A stretch of DNA of 64,000 nt from Alphaproteobacteria bacterium (GTDB taxonomy: Bacteria; Pseudomonadota; Alphaproteobacteria; Rhodobacterales; Rhodobacteraceae): contig JAUHWT010000012.1 in the NCBI GenBank assembly GCA_030427145.1, positions 101,277-165,276 on the forward strand, in the 5' to 3' direction. Made by a program: the position numbers and the translations under genes. Each line of letters starts with the position of its first letter. The stretch's first letter is position 1. The notes under the pieces were generated by a model. It was not told the DNA's origin. It made no database searches and saw only the letters and a program-made list of their open reading frames with translations. This document shows, in pieces, positions 10,200-19,199 of this stretch.

Positions 10200-10789
10200 A
10201 TTTCTCCACAGGATGTCTGTGCTTGCTAACACGGTTTTTCCAAGGCTCAAGACCAGCTTTCCATTCTTAAAATAGAGATATTTTTTGAATTTTGTGGTGG
10301 AAGATAGATCCCCTGAAACACGGGGATTAAATTTTCAATCGAATTTCCCACATAGTTTTCCACAGCCTCGGGAGTTTGTGAATCTCCGATTATCCTTATG
10401 ACGTTAGCAAAATATTCATAAAATAATCAAGCGAAAACAATGACTTAGAAAATCAAGCTGTGCTCGCCAACAGGTTTATCCCCAGGTGTAAACGTTGCTT
10501 TTTACGTGGCAAAAAAAAGTTATCCCACTTGCCCGTGAAAAACCCAGGTTGGGCAAATTCGCTGTTTATGAATTTACGGTTAATGTTGGCGGAATTTGCG
10601 GCCGCCTGGTTCAGGGTGGTTTCCCACAAAATCCTGGCGCAACTGTCCACAGATTTATCCGCAAGATTTTGGCGTTGATTTTTGGAAGAACCACCTGATC
10701 GAGAGGCGAATCCGTCTGGCGGTCGGGTCTTGCCATTCCGTAGCGCCCTGGTAATGAGGCGCCTACGTAAATTTTGCCTCGAGAGGACC
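10200..10789. other. putative chromosomal replication origin oriC
   Basis: This stretch has no plausible gene and separates divergent blocks hemJ-rho-... (leftward) and maf-aroE-... (rightward). It contains several 9-mers close to the DnaA box TTATCCACA, all on the plus strand: 10202-10210, 10356-10364, 10476-10484 and 10655-10663 (one mismatch each), and 10344-10352, 10390-10398, 10620-10628 and 10643-10651 (two mismatches). AT-rich tracts at about 10261-10300 and 10385-10460 could be unwinding elements. GANTC (CcrM-type) sites occur at 10380 and near 10708. Neighbouring parAB with parS and co-directional genes fit an origin. Origin function is inference from sequence and context. Confidence 0.8.
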
Positions 10790-11389
10790 ATGTCTGAACC
10801 ACTGATTCTTGCCTCCGGATCCGCTATTCGTGTCCAGCTCCTGCGGGATGCGGGTGTCGTAGTTGAGACAAAACCGGTGGATATTGATGAAGGCGCTATC
10901 ACGGCCGCGATGCTTGCGGAGGACGCAAGCGGGCAAGACATTGCCGATACGCTGGCTGAGTTGAAGGCTCAAAAGGTCGCAATGAAGTTGAAAGGCGGTC
11001 TCGTTCTTGGTGCGGATCAGGTCCTGATCCAAGGAAGGGAACTTTTTGGTAAACCCGCGTCAATGGAAGTGGCGGGAGATCACCTCAGAAAACTACGTGG
11101 AAAAACACATCAGCTTTTGTCCGCGGCCGTGATTTTTGAGGATGGTGCGCCGGTCTGGCGTCATGTTGGAAGAGCACAGATGATCATGCGGCCGTTTTCT
11201 GACGAGTTTCTGGAGAACTATCTCGCTGAGCAGGGGGAAAAAATACTCGCGTCCGTTGGCTGTTACATGTTGGAAGCTGGCGGAGCGCAGTTGTTCAGCC
11301 GTATCCAGGGGGACTACTTTTCGGTTTTGGGTTTGCCGCTTCTGGAAGTACTTGGATTTTTGCGCACGAGGGGAATTTGTATAGAATGA
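10790..11389 (+). CDS. maf: Maf-family nucleotide pyrophosphatase
   Basis: Maf/YceF-family enzymes hydrolyse dTTP, UTP or modified nucleoside triphosphates. The 199-residue product begins MSEPLILASGSAIRVQLLRDAG, a variant of the usual ASxSPRRxELL start, and has VLGADQVL and KLRGKTHQLLSA. The ATG at 10790 follows GAGAGG. The frame is open upstream to 10682, but that part would run into the origin region. The stop overlaps the aroE start as ATGA, which begins a four-gene translationally coupled run. Confidence 0.9.
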   Translation: MSEPLILASGSAIRVQLLRDAGVVVETKPVDIDEGAITAAMLAEDASGQDIADTLAELKAQKVAMKLKGGLVLGADQVLIQGRELFGKPASMEVAGDHLRKLRGKTHQLLSAAVIFEDGAPVWRHVGRAQMIMRPFSDEFLENYLAEQGEKILASVGCYMLEAGGAQLFSRIQGDYFSVLGLPLLEVLGFLRTRGICIE

Positions 11390-12222
11390 GCGGAAATCCA
11401 ATTCTGGCCGGTGTTATTGGGTTTCCAATACAACACTCAAAGAGCCCGTTCCTGCATGGCTATTGGCTAAAACGTTTTAGAATCCGCGGTCATTATGTAC
11501 CGTTTGCGATTTCTCCTGAAAATTTGGAGCGTGGATTGGCCGCGTTGAATCAGCTTGGGTTCTCGGGAGTGAACGTCACGATTCCCCACAAATCCGCAGT
11601 GCTTGAGCTTGCTACATCCGTATCTGATCTTGCTGCCCGGATAGGCGCAGCAAACACCCTGACTTTCGACGGGCGTGGAGGCTTTCACGCGGATAATACA
11701 GACTGCTACGGTTTCCTGAAAAATGTCTGTGACGCGGCTCCCGAATGGTCTGCGGAGGAGCGACCAGCATTGGTGGTGGGGGCCGGCGGTGCATCGCGTG
11801 CTATTGTCGCCGGTCTTGTCACCGAAGGGTGCACGGAAATCCGAGTAGCGAACCGAACGCGCAGCCGGGCCGAAGATTTGCGACGGCATTTTGGAGACTC
11901 CGTGGTTGTGGTTGACTGGCAGGACCTTTCATCAGCAACTGAAAACACCGGTTTGATCATCAATACGACCTCGCTTGGGATGAACGGCGGCCCTGAACTA
12001 ACCATCGATCTTGTGAAGGCACCCTCGGATGTTGTCGTGACCGACATCGTATATACACCACTCAATACTCCGTTCCTTAGATTGGCGCGCAGCCGTGGAT
12101 TGAAGACCGTTGACGGGCTGGGCATGCTGCTTCATCAGGCCGTGCCGGGTTTTGAACGGTGGTTTGGAAAAACGCCGACAGTTGACGAGGAGTTGCGTCA
12201 AATTATCCTCGATTTGTCATGA
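11386..12222 (+). CDS. aroE: shikimate dehydrogenase (NADP+)
   Basis: AroE reduces 3-dehydroshikimate to shikimate in aromatic amino-acid synthesis. The 278-residue protein has the substrate site GFPIQHSKSPFLH, the catalytic-lysine motif VNVTIPHKSAV, the aspartate motif DNTDCYGF, and the NADP-binding loop GAGGASRAIV followed by NRTRSRAEDL. The start is the ATG at 11386 overlapping the maf stop; the frame also allows a TTG at 11377. It overlaps coaE by ATGA. Confidence 0.95.
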   Translation: MSGNPILAGVIGFPIQHSKSPFLHGYWLKRFRIRGHYVPFAISPENLERGLAALNQLGFSGVNVTIPHKSAVLELATSVSDLAARIGAANTLTFDGRGGFHADNTDCYGFLKNVCDAAPEWSAEERPALVVGAGGASRAIVAGLVTEGCTEIRVANRTRSRAEDLRRHFGDSVVVVDWQDLSSATENTGLIINTTSLGMNGGPELTIDLVKAPSDVVVTDIVYTPLNTPFLRLARSRGLKTVDGLGMLLHQAVPGFERWFGKTPTVDEELRQIILDLS

Positions 12223-12824
12223 ATGAACCTTTCCTATTAGGCCTGACCGGGTCAATTGGGATGGGTAAGTCGACAACGGCAAAAATGTTTGCCGAGTGCG
12301 GTGTGCCCGTATGGGATGCAGACGCGGTGGTTCATTTTCTGTACAACCGCGGCGGCACTGGTGTCTCCGAGATAGCCAAAATTGTTCCGGAGGCCGTTGA
12401 AGATGGTCATGTCATCCGGGAACGATTGCGGGCTGCGGTTACCGGAAAACCGGATCTCGTTGAACGGATTGAAAAGGTTATTCACCCGCTGGTTGCAGAG
12501 AACCGGCGCGGTTTCATTGAGACCCACAAACGTGAGCCGATGCTCCTGTTTGACATTCCGCTGCTTTTCGAGACGAACGCGCAGCAGTGGCTGGATGGTG
12601 TTGTGGTTGTGACTGCTCCAATTTCTGTTCAAAAAGAAAGAGTATTGAGCCGTCCCGGGATGAATGAAACGCTGTTCAATAATATCCTGGGCCGGCAAAC
12701 ACCTGATGAGATCAAAAAAAAGCAGGCTGACTACATAGTCGAAACCCACCGGGGTATGCAGTTTGCCCGCGAGCGAGTGAAAAGCATCGTAAATGAGATT
12801 AGGGGAGCACACGGGAATGCGTGA
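12219..12824 (+). CDS. coaE: dephospho-CoA kinase
   Basis: CoaE carries out the last step of coenzyme A synthesis, the ATP-dependent 3'-phosphorylation of dephospho-CoA. The 201-residue protein opens with the P-loop GLTGSIGMGKSTTAKMF, followed by VPVWDADAVVHFLY and the lid-region motif HPLVAENRRGF. Its start overlaps aroE, and the dnaQ start lies 8 bp inside its end. Confidence 0.94.
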   Translation: MNEPFLLGLTGSIGMGKSTTAKMFAECGVPVWDADAVVHFLYNRGGTGVSEIAKIVPEAVEDGHVIRERLRAAVTGKPDLVERIEKVIHPLVAENRRGFIETHKREPMLLFDIPLLFETNAQQWLDGVVVVTAPISVQKERVLSRPGMNETLFNNILGRQTPDEIKKKQADYIVETHRGMQFARERVKSIVNEIRGAHGNA

Positions 12825-13518
12825 AATCGTGCTCGATACGGAGACAACTGGGCTGGATCCGTTTTCAGGTGACCGAATTGTAGAAATCGGCGGTGTGGAA
12901 CTGCTCAACCACGTTCCCACAGGACGAACGTACCATCAGTACATAAATCCGGAACGCGACATGCCTGAAGAGGCATACAGGGTTCATGGCCTGAGTGCGG
13001 AGTTCCTGTCAGACAAGCCTGTTTTCTCAGAGATTGCCGATGAGTTTGTGACATTTATCGGTGACTCCAAAATGGTCATCCACAACGCCGCATTCGACGT
13101 CAAATTCATCAATGCCGAGCTTGGTTGGGTCAACCGGGGCTCATTTCCGTGGTCACAGGCTGTGGATACTCTTGAAATCGCGCGCCGACGGTTTCCAGGT
13201 GCGCAAAACAGTCTTGATGCGCTCTGCCGACGTTTTGGTGTCGACAACTCAAACCGTCAGAAACACGGAGCATTGCTGGACTCGGAACTGTTGGCGGAGG
13301 TTTATCTTTCGCTCAAAGGCGGCCGCCAGCACTCAATGTCTCTGAATGTCGCGTCAAACGAGGATGACAGTCCAGTACAGACTGCCCGGAATGCCAGGCC
13401 GCGTCCGGTTCCCCTTCCGGCGAGGCTTACAGAGGAGGAAACCGAAAGCCACAAGGCTTTCGTGGCGGAACTCGGTGATAATTCTTTGTGGAGCCGCTAT
13501 CTTTCAGACGTCCACTGA
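12817..13518 (+). CDS. dnaQ: DNA polymerase III subunit epsilon (3'-5' proofreading exonuclease)
   Basis: This is the DEDDh proofreading exonuclease of the replicative polymerase. The 233-residue product has ExoI (IVLDTETTGLDP), ExoII (VIHNAAFDVKFINAEL) and ExoIII (KHGALLDSELLAEVYL, with the H and D), then a linker that likely reaches the alpha-binding C-terminus. The ATG at 12817 is chosen because the exonuclease motif begins three residues later. The maf-aroE-coaE-dnaQ order beside the origin is typical of this group. Confidence 0.94.
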   Translation: MREIVLDTETTGLDPFSGDRIVEIGGVELLNHVPTGRTYHQYINPERDMPEEAYRVHGLSAEFLSDKPVFSEIADEFVTFIGDSKMVIHNAAFDVKFINAELGWVNRGSFPWSQAVDTLEIARRRFPGAQNSLDALCRRFGVDNSNRQKHGALLDSELLAEVYLSLKGGRQHSMSLNVASNEDDSPVQTARNARPRPVPLPARLTEEETESHKAFVAELGDNSLWSRYLSDVH

Positions 13519-13526
13519 GAGACTGC

Positions 13527-13557
13527 CAGTCCCGCACGATGTTGCCGCTCGGGACTG
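13527..13557. terminator. hairpin between convergent dnaQ and secB
   Basis: CAGTCCCG at 13527-13534 pairs perfectly with CGGGACTG at 13550-13557 around a 15-base loop. It is the only strong stem in the 51-bp gap between the two convergent genes, so it may serve both. There is no clear T-tract on either side. Confidence 0.5.
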
Positions 13558-13569
13558 ACGTAGTGGTAA

Positions 13570-14082
13570 TCAGGCAGTGCCAGCGGGCTGAGCTTCCTGT
13601 GCTTTTTTCGCCGCTTCCGCCTGACGGGCGATGTTGTTGCGATAAAGCGCAAGAAAATCGATAGGCTCAAGATTCAGAGGCGGATAGCCACCGTCATGTG
13701 TAATGTCTGCAATGATCCGGCGCAGGTACGGGAAGAGTTGGCGCGGGCATTCGATCATCAGGAACGGATGCAGCTGTTCATCGGGCACGTTTTCCACGTG
13801 GAACAGACCGGCATATTCAAGTTCCAGGATGAACACCGGATTATCAGCTACGCTGGATGTTGCGTTGATTTTGATTGCAACCTCATAGCGGTCTTCCGGA
13901 CGCTTTTTCGCATCCAGATTGACCTGAACCTTGATGTCGGGCTTGCCCTCGGCCGGGATGCCTTTCTGGACAGCAATATTCTCAAAAGACATGTCCCGGA
14001 TGAACTGGGTAACAATCTGCAGGCGCGGGGCCTGGGGTACGGAAGCTGCTTCCGGTGCGGCGCCGTTGGATTCTTCTGCCAT
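13570..14082 (-). CDS. secB: protein-export chaperone SecB
   Basis: SecB is a tetrameric cytosolic chaperone that hands unfolded preproteins to SecA. The 170-residue protein has the family stretches QFIRDMSFENI near the N-terminus, ADNPVFILELEYAGLFHV in the middle, and CPRQLFPYLRRIIADITHDGGYPPLNLEPIDFLALY, with an acidic, Ala-rich N-terminus. It is convergent with dnaQ. A 16-base motif close to parS occurs in the FHVEN codons (13790-13805). Confidence 0.96.
   Translation of the reverse strand: MAEESNGAAPEAASVPQAPRLQIVTQFIRDMSFENIAVQKGIPAEGKPDIKVQVNLDAKKRPEDRYEVAIKINATSSVADNPVFILELEYAGLFHVENVPDEQLHPFLMIECPRQLFPYLRRIIADITHDGGYPPLNLEPIDFLALYRNNIARQAEAAKKAQEAQPAGTA
13790..13805. promoter_or_regulatory. 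parS-like 16-mer inside secB (degenerate)
   Basis: TTTTCCACGTGGAACA keeps the CCACGTGG core and matches the general parS consensus TGTTNCACGTGAAACA at 14 of 16 positions. The sequence also encodes conserved SecB residues (FHVEN), so it may be a coding coincidence. It lies on the other side of the proposed oriC from the two perfect sites. Confidence 0.3.
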
Positions 14083-14166
14083 TGATATGGTTTCCTCTTA
14101 CGAAACTGGGTTTTGCCGGGGGTCTACCACGCCTGAAGCCGGCCGACAACGCGGCAGGTAGCAGCG

Positions 14167-14661
14167 TCAGCTGTTACGTTTGGTCCAGCCGGAATTGCCG
14201 GGTTCCGAGGGCTCGTCGCCATCAAGAACCTCGTAATCAGTCTCAATGGTGCTGTTGTTGCCGGGGTTTCGCCGGGTTCGCGTGGTTCGCGATGTGCCGA
14301 ATGAGACCGCATGAAGCGCGATATGCGACGCACCCCAGGCTATAACCTTTGTCCGAACGGCTGGTATCAAAAGCAGGAAACCAGTCGCATCAGTGAAGAA
14401 GCCAGGCGTCAAAAGCAGAATGCCTGACACAAGTATCAATGCACCATGCGCAATCGGTCCCACGGGATCCTGACCGGATTCGAGGGATCTTTGCAGTTTC
14501 GTAAGTGCCTGCATCCCCTGAATGCGCATCAAAGTGGTTCCGATGATGGCTGTCAGGATCACAATCAGGAGTGTTGGCCACAGCCCGATTGCCCCGCCGA
14601 CCTGTATAAACAAGGCGATTTCGAGGATCGGCACCCCAATGAATAAAAGTAACAGCCACAT
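14167..14661 (-). CDS. fxsA: FxsA family membrane protein
   Basis: The 164-residue protein has an N-terminal membrane helix (MWLLLLFIGVPILEIALFIQV), then a second (LWPTLLIVILTAIIGTTL), and a hairpin segment rich in G and L (GALILVSGILLLTPGFFTDATGFLLLI) that is diagnostic of FxsA, named for relief of F exclusion of phage T7 in E. coli. The C-terminus is charged and likely cytoplasmic. The biochemical role is not known. It is on the same strand as secB, with an 84-bp gap, and divergent from the Tim44-like gene. Confidence 0.88.
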   Translation of the reverse strand: MWLLLLFIGVPILEIALFIQVGGAIGLWPTLLIVILTAIIGTTLMRIQGMQALTKLQRSLESGQDPVGPIAHGALILVSGILLLTPGFFTDATGFLLLIPAVRTKVIAWGASHIALHAVSFGTSRTTRTRRNPGNNSTIETDYEVLDGDEPSEPGNSGWTKRNS

Positions 14662-14783
14662 ATACGGCTAAACTCCCTGTCAGCGACACCCTGCTCCGAT
14701 GGACTTGGCGGTGCATAGTGCTTACATAAGGGCGGAACGTCAAAAACGCCATCGCCGGGCGTGAATTTGTGAAAGGTTGCTCG

Positions 14784-15446
14784 ATGGGGTCCCAGTTGGT
14801 CCAAATCATAATACTCGCAGGGATCGCACTGTTTTTGATCCTCCGCCTGAAGAATGTTTTGGGAACACGGGAGGGTTTCGAGAAACCTCGGGAGATCAAA
14901 AGTCAGCACGACGGTACCGCCAACCGGAACTTCGAAGTGATCGAGGGCGGTACGGTCGATCACGACATTGCTGACTTCGTTGATGTCGAGAGCGATACCG
15001 GCAAAGCGCTGGTCGAAATGAAAAAGGCTGACCCGGAATTCAGTGTTGCCGAGTTTTCCCACGGAGCTCGCGCCGCATATGAGGCCATCGTTGTTGCCTA
15101 CGAGGAAGGTGACACAGATACCCTCCGTGACCTGTTGTCGCCCGACGTCTATCAGCATTTTGAGGCGGCGATCGATGAGCGTGCGAACAGGGGTTACAGT
15201 GTTGACGCCACGTTCGTTGGTATCCGTGAGGTCCGTATCACTGATGCCCTGTACGACAAAACAACCAACGAGGCTGACATAACCGTACGGTTTGTTGGCG
15301 AGTTGACTTCCGTGGTCAAGGACGCGGACGGTGAGATCGTTGAGGGATCGCCGGATGAGGTCAAGCAGCAGAAAGATGTCTGGACGTTTACCCGTGACAT
15401 GACATCGGAAAATCCGAACTGGCTGCTGTCTGGCACCGGTGGATGA
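14784..15446 (+). CDS. Tim44/TimA family putative membrane adaptor protein
   Basis: The 220-residue product begins with one membrane segment (LVQIIILAGIALFLILRL), then a charged linker (GTREGFEKPREIKSQHDG), then a Tim44-like domain (FSHGARAAYEAIVVAYEEGDTDTLRDLLSPDVYQHF...WTFTRDMTSENPNWLLSGT). The domain is related to the mitochondrial import motor subunit Tim44. The bacterial proteins are thought to act at the inner membrane, but their function is unclear. The ATG at 14784 is chosen over an upstream GTG at 14769. It sits 21 bp before the Smr gene. Confidence 0.85.
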   Translation: MGSQLVQIIILAGIALFLILRLKNVLGTREGFEKPREIKSQHDGTANRNFEVIEGGTVDHDIADFVDVESDTGKALVEMKKADPEFSVAEFSHGARAAYEAIVVAYEEGDTDTLRDLLSPDVYQHFEAAIDERANRGYSVDATFVGIREVRITDALYDKTTNEADITVRFVGELTSVVKDADGEIVEGSPDEVKQQKDVWTFTRDMTSENPNWLLSGTGG

Positions 15447-15467
15447 TAGAGACTTTGGGGGTGGGTC

Positions 15468-16034
15468 GTGGTTCGGCGACGGAGAAGTCTGACGCCGGAA
15501 GACAGGGCGTTATGGGATCGGGTCAAGTCTACGGCCCGACCGTTGAAGCCGGAACCCGTGCGGCAGGAGCCGTTGCCGCACGCACCGGTCGAGACCGTAA
15601 GGACTGATCCACAGCCACCCAAATTTCATGCCGGCAATTCTCCGCTAAGGCCGGTAGCGCCTCCGTCGCCCAAGCACAAGTTCAATGCATCGCAGCTCCA
15701 TATGGACAAGCGGCGCTACGAGAAGATGAAGCGTGGCAAACTCCGTCCGGATGCGAGGGTGGATTTGCACGGTATGACCGCCGAACAGGCTTTTGGTGTC
15801 TTAAACGGGTTCATACTATCGGCCCACGCGAGCGGCCACCGACTGGTTCTTGTGATCACAGGCAAAGGTAAGCCTGCCAGAGACAGCTATGGTGCTTCTC
15901 AATATGGGGTTCTACGTCACAACGTTCCGCACTGGCTAAATTCACCGAGGCTTGCGGGTAAGATCCTTCAGGTTGAATCGGCTCATCAAAGACATGGCGG
16001 GGACGGAGCTTTTTACGTTTACCTGCGGCGCTAG
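15468..16034 (+). CDS. Smr/MutS-family domain protein
   Basis: The 188-residue product starts at a GTG (MVRRRRSLTPEDRALWDRVK). It has a Pro-rich linker and a C-terminal Smr domain with the signatures VDLHGMTAEQAF and VLVITGKGKPA, ending in GAFYVYLRR. Smr domains are found in DNA or RNA endonucleases; stand-alone bacterial members of this kind have no settled role. In many Rhodobacterales it follows a Tim44-like gene and an mltA gene. Here no mltA lies between them. Confidence 0.87.
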   Translation: MVRRRRSLTPEDRALWDRVKSTARPLKPEPVRQEPLPHAPVETVRTDPQPPKFHAGNSPLRPVAPPSPKHKFNASQLHMDKRRYEKMKRGKLRPDARVDLHGMTAEQAFGVLNGFILSAHASGHRLVLVITGKGKPARDSYGASQYGVLRHNVPHWLNSPRLAGKILQVESAHQRHGGDGAFYVYLRR

Positions 16035-16099
16035 CGGAGCCAAACTCCCAACGAAATTACCGAGTCGACGGTCCCTTGGTAGGACCGCTTGGTGACAGA

Positions 16100-16855
16100 A
16101 TGGAACAGCGTGGGGCAACTGTGGCAGAAGTTTCGAGAAGAATCGCCGTTTGGTCGGGGCCCCGAAACCTTTCCAGTGCGATGATGCGGAGTTTCGGAAA
16201 CAGATCCGACATGTACGATGTCCGCGACGAACCCCTGTATGCCGCCTATCTGGCTCTTTCCGGGAAAACACATCCAATGCAGGAAGAAATTCTTGCGGCC
16301 CAGCCGAGCGATTGGAAAGAGGTCATTGCGGACTGCACCGGTTCTGACCTGCCGGACGGTATGTTCCAGTACCAGAAGCACATGAGCCACCACATGCTGC
16401 CGGAAATTCTGCGCGACTGGGTCTATGACCTGAACAACGTATTTCTTATCCGAAACCCGCGTCGGGTGGTTGCCAGTTATGCCAACCGGTTTGAAACAGT
16501 TTCATTGGACGACCTTGGATTCCGACAGCAGGCCGAACTGTTTGATCGAATAGCGGTTCATACAGGAACGAGACCTCCCGTTGTTGATGCGGAGGAAATT
16601 CGTGCCAACCCCGAGGACGTGCTCGGCAGGCTATGCGAGGCAATTGGTATTCCGTTTGAGGCCCGTATGCTGTCCTGGGCGCCTGGGCCACGACCGGGTG
16701 ATGGGGCCTGGGCGCCACATTGGTATGCGTCCCTGCACAAATCGACAGGTTTTGCGCCACCTGACCAGGAACCTGGGCCCATGTCGACGGAAATGGAAGT
16801 CTTAGCCGACACGGCGAAGCCCTATTACGATCACATGCACAAACATCGGATCTGA
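16100..16855 (+). CDS. sulfotransferase-like family protein
   Basis: The 251-residue product has a PAPS-type 5'-phosphosulfate loop near the N-terminus (RRIAVWSGPRNLSSAMMRSFGNRSD) and a 3'-phosphate-like motif in the middle (NNVFLIRNPRRVVASYANRF), as in the P-loop sulfotransferase superfamily. Members of this subgroup often stand alone and have no known substrate. The ATG at 16100 is preferred to a TTG at 16076. It sits between the Smr gene and radC with no clear operon partner. Confidence 0.7.
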   Translation: MEQRGATVAEVSRRIAVWSGPRNLSSAMMRSFGNRSDMYDVRDEPLYAAYLALSGKTHPMQEEILAAQPSDWKEVIADCTGSDLPDGMFQYQKHMSHHMLPEILRDWVYDLNNVFLIRNPRRVVASYANRFETVSLDDLGFRQQAELFDRIAVHTGTRPPVVDAEEIRANPEDVLGRLCEAIGIPFEARMLSWAPGPRPGDGAWAPHWYASLHKSTGFAPPDQEPGPMSTEMEVLADTAKPYYDHMHKHRI

Positions 16856-16947
16856 CGCGGCTGCGGGGGCAGAAGCCCATTTTCCGCTCTGGAAACCTTC
16901 GCTTAACCCAAGCGTATCACATTTCGCTCCGTGCAGCGGAGTCGGTA

Positions 16948-17781
16948 ATGTCGATTGAAAAACGCAATTTTGGCTTCTCTGAAGAGGCGATGAGGAGCCT
17001 TGAGGAATTCGAGAGCCGGCAACCGCCTCCAGAAGCCCAACTTGAACGACCGGATGTCAATTATGCCCGGCCCTTTCTTCCCAACAGGAATGTGCCTGCT
17101 TCGGGAAGGCCTCATTACTGGGGCCACAGGGAGCGTTTGCGGCAGAGATTTCTGTCCGGCGGCCATAAGTCGATGCCGGAATATGAGCTGTTGGAACTGA
17201 TTCTCTTCAATGCGATTCCACGGATTGACGTGAAACCTCTCGCCAAGCAGTTGCTGGAGGTGTTCGGCGATCTGAACGGTGTTATCGCAGCGTCGGAGCA
17301 TCGTTTGCTGAAAGTTCCGGGAACTACGCAGAAGGTCTATATTCAGCTTAAACTTGCCGAAGCCGTATCCCATCGGATGGCGCAGGCCAAAGTCATGCAA
17401 AGGTCGGCGCTCCATTCCTGGGATGACCTGATGACTTACTGCAAAACCACGATGGCTTACCGGGAAACAGAGCAGTTTCGGATACTTTTTCTCGATCCTA
17501 AAAATACGGTCATTGCTGATGAGGAACAGGCACGCGGTACCGTGAACCACGTTCCGGTATATCCGCGCGAGGTTGCCAAGCGTTGCCTTGAAATCAATGC
17601 AAGCGCGCTAATCCTCGTTCACAATCACCCATCCGGGGACCCAACACCGAGCCGCGCGGACATAGACATGACCGAACAGATCGCGCAGGCCTGTGAGGCA
17701 ATCGGCGTTCGCGTCCACGATCATGTCATTATCGGGAAGGAAGAAGACGCGTCCTTCCGCTCGCTGGGCCTATTGAACTAA
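16948..17781 (+). CDS. radC: RadC family JAB1/MPN domain protein
   Basis: The 277-residue product has an N-terminal helix-hairpin-helix-like part ([32 protein letters not shown]) and a C-terminal JAB1/MPN metalloprotease-like domain with the zinc motif [14 protein letters not shown] followed by DHVIIG. The name reflects an old, mistaken link to DNA repair, and the function is unsettled. An extended, Pro-rich N-terminus (residues 1-60) is typical of alphaproteobacterial members. Its stop overlaps the gcdH stop by 3 bases, tail to tail. Confidence 0.92.
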   Translation: MSIEKRNFGFSEEAMRSLEEFESRQPPPEAQLERPDVNYARPFLPNRNVPASGRPHYWGHRERLRQRFLSGGHKSMPEYELLELILFNAIPRIDVKPLAKQLLEVFGDLNGVIAASEHRLLKVPGTTQKVYIQLKLAEAVSHRMAQAKVMQRSALHSWDDLMTYCKTTMAYRETEQFRILFLDPKNTVIADEEQARGTVNHVPVYPREVAKRCLEINASALILVHNHPSGDPTPSRADIDMTEQIAQACEAIGVRVHDHVIIGKEEDASFRSLGLLN

Positions 17782-19016
17782 CTGAACGCCTGAAGCCCGG
17801 TTTGCGCACGACCAAGGATCAGTGCGTGGATGTCATGCGTGCCTTCGTAAGTGTTCACGGCTTCAAGGTTCATCACATGGCGAATAACACCGTATTCGTC
17901 CGACACACCGTTGCCGCCATGCATGTCCCTCGATACACGTGCGATATCCAGCGCTTTACCGCAGTTGTTACGCTTCATGAGGCTGATGAGCTCTGCTGGC
18001 GCGCGATGCTCGTCGAACAACCTGCCAAGACGCAGACATCCCTGAAGGCCCAGAGAAATTTCGGTCTGCATGTCCGCAAGCTTCTTCTGGACGAGCTGAG
18101 TGGATGCCAGCGGTTTTCCAAACTGCTTGCGGTCAAGAGTGTATTGCCTGGCAGCATGCCAGCATGCCTCAGCCGCGCCCATCGCACCCCAGGCGATCCC
18201 GTAACGGGCTCGATTGAGGCAACCGAACGGACCGGCCAACCCGGCAACTTCTGGTAGCAGGTTTTCCTCCGGGACAAATACATCGCTCATCTGGATCATC
18301 CCGGTCGTCGAAGCCCGAAGTGAGAATTTTCCTTCTATCTTTGGCGCACTCAGGCCTTCCATTCCTTTTTCAAGGATAAAGCCTTTGATCCGGTTTTCAT
18401 GGGCACCCGATTTTGCCCAGACAATGAACACATCCGCGATCGGCGAATTGGTGATCCAGTTCTTGGCCCCGGAAATCAGAAAGCCACCGTCAACTTTTTT
18501 TGCCCGCGTCAGCATCCCGCCAGGATCGGAGCCATGATCGGGTTCAGTCAGGCCAAAGCAGCCAACCCATTCACCGGATGCAAGTTTCGGCAGGTATTTC
18601 TGTTTTTGATCCTCGGTCCCGTAGGCAAAAATCGGATGCATAACGAGACTCGACTGCACCGACATTGCGGACCTGTATCCGCTGTCGACCCGCTCAACTT
18701 CGCGGGCAATCAAGCCGTAAGACACGTAATTGGCCCCAACGCCACCATATGCCTCCGGGATTGTGGCGCCCAGGAGTCCCAGTTCACCCATTTCAGACAT
18801 TATTTCGCGATGGAAAATTTCCTTGCGATTGGCCTCGATCACGCGGGTGGCCAGTTTTTCGGAAGCATAGGCCTGTGCCGTGTCCTGGACCATCCGCTCT
18901 TCTTCGGCAAGCTGGTCCTCGAGCAGAAAGGGATCTTCCCAGACCATCTTTGGCATTTTGGCTCGGGCTGTCTCGGAAGCCGAATTGCTGAGCTGTGTAG
19001 CGGGTTCACCTGGCAT
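17778..19016 (-). CDS. gcdH: glutaryl-CoA dehydrogenase (acyl-CoA dehydrogenase family)
   Basis: GcdH oxidatively decarboxylates glutaryl-CoA to crotonyl-CoA in lysine and tryptophan breakdown. The 412-residue flavoprotein has [17 protein letters not shown] (flavin-binding), [20 protein letters not shown], and the C-terminal [17 protein letters not shown], in which Glu391 is the expected catalytic base. This last motif separates GcdH from other acyl-CoA dehydrogenases. A strong GGAGG lies 7 bases before the ATG at 19016. It is divergent from the liv-type operon. Confidence 0.92.
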   Translation of the reverse strand: MPGEPATQLSNSASETARAKMPKMVWEDPFLLEDQLAEEERMVQDTAQAYASEKLATRVIEANRKEIFHREIMSEMGELGLLGATIPEAYGGVGANYVSYGLIAREVERVDSGYRSAMSVQSSLVMHPIFAYGTEDQKQKYLPKLASGEWVGCFGLTEPDHGSDPGGMLTRAKKVDGGFLISGAKNWITNSPIADVFIVWAKSGAHENRIKGFILEKGMEGLSAPKIEGKFSLRASTTGMIQMSDVFVPEENLLPEVAGLAGPFGCLNRARYGIAWGAMGAAEACWHAARQYTLDRKQFGKPLASTQLVQKKLADMQTEISLGLQGCLRLGRLFDEHRAPAELISLMKRNNCGKALDIARVSRDMHGGNGVSDEYGVIRHVMNLEAVNTYEGTHDIHALILGRAQTGLQAFS

Positions 19017-19199
19017 ATCTGATCCTCCGGAAATCGTTTTAAGCTGGATAGACCTTTGCTGCGGTCACGACAAATGCAGAATATCGCCTTCCACTACAAA
19101 TTTCAGAACTTTTCGAACTGGATCATACTGGCTATCGTTGCGCAAAACCGCAGCGTGGGAAAAATGCGCTGCGGATTCAGTTCAACGGGAGCAACAGGA

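Noticed and set aside
10453..10941. A 162-codon minus-strand open frame across the proposed origin and maf
   Set aside because: Its translation is low-complexity and matches nothing known, it overlaps maf, and the DnaA-box cluster explains the region better.
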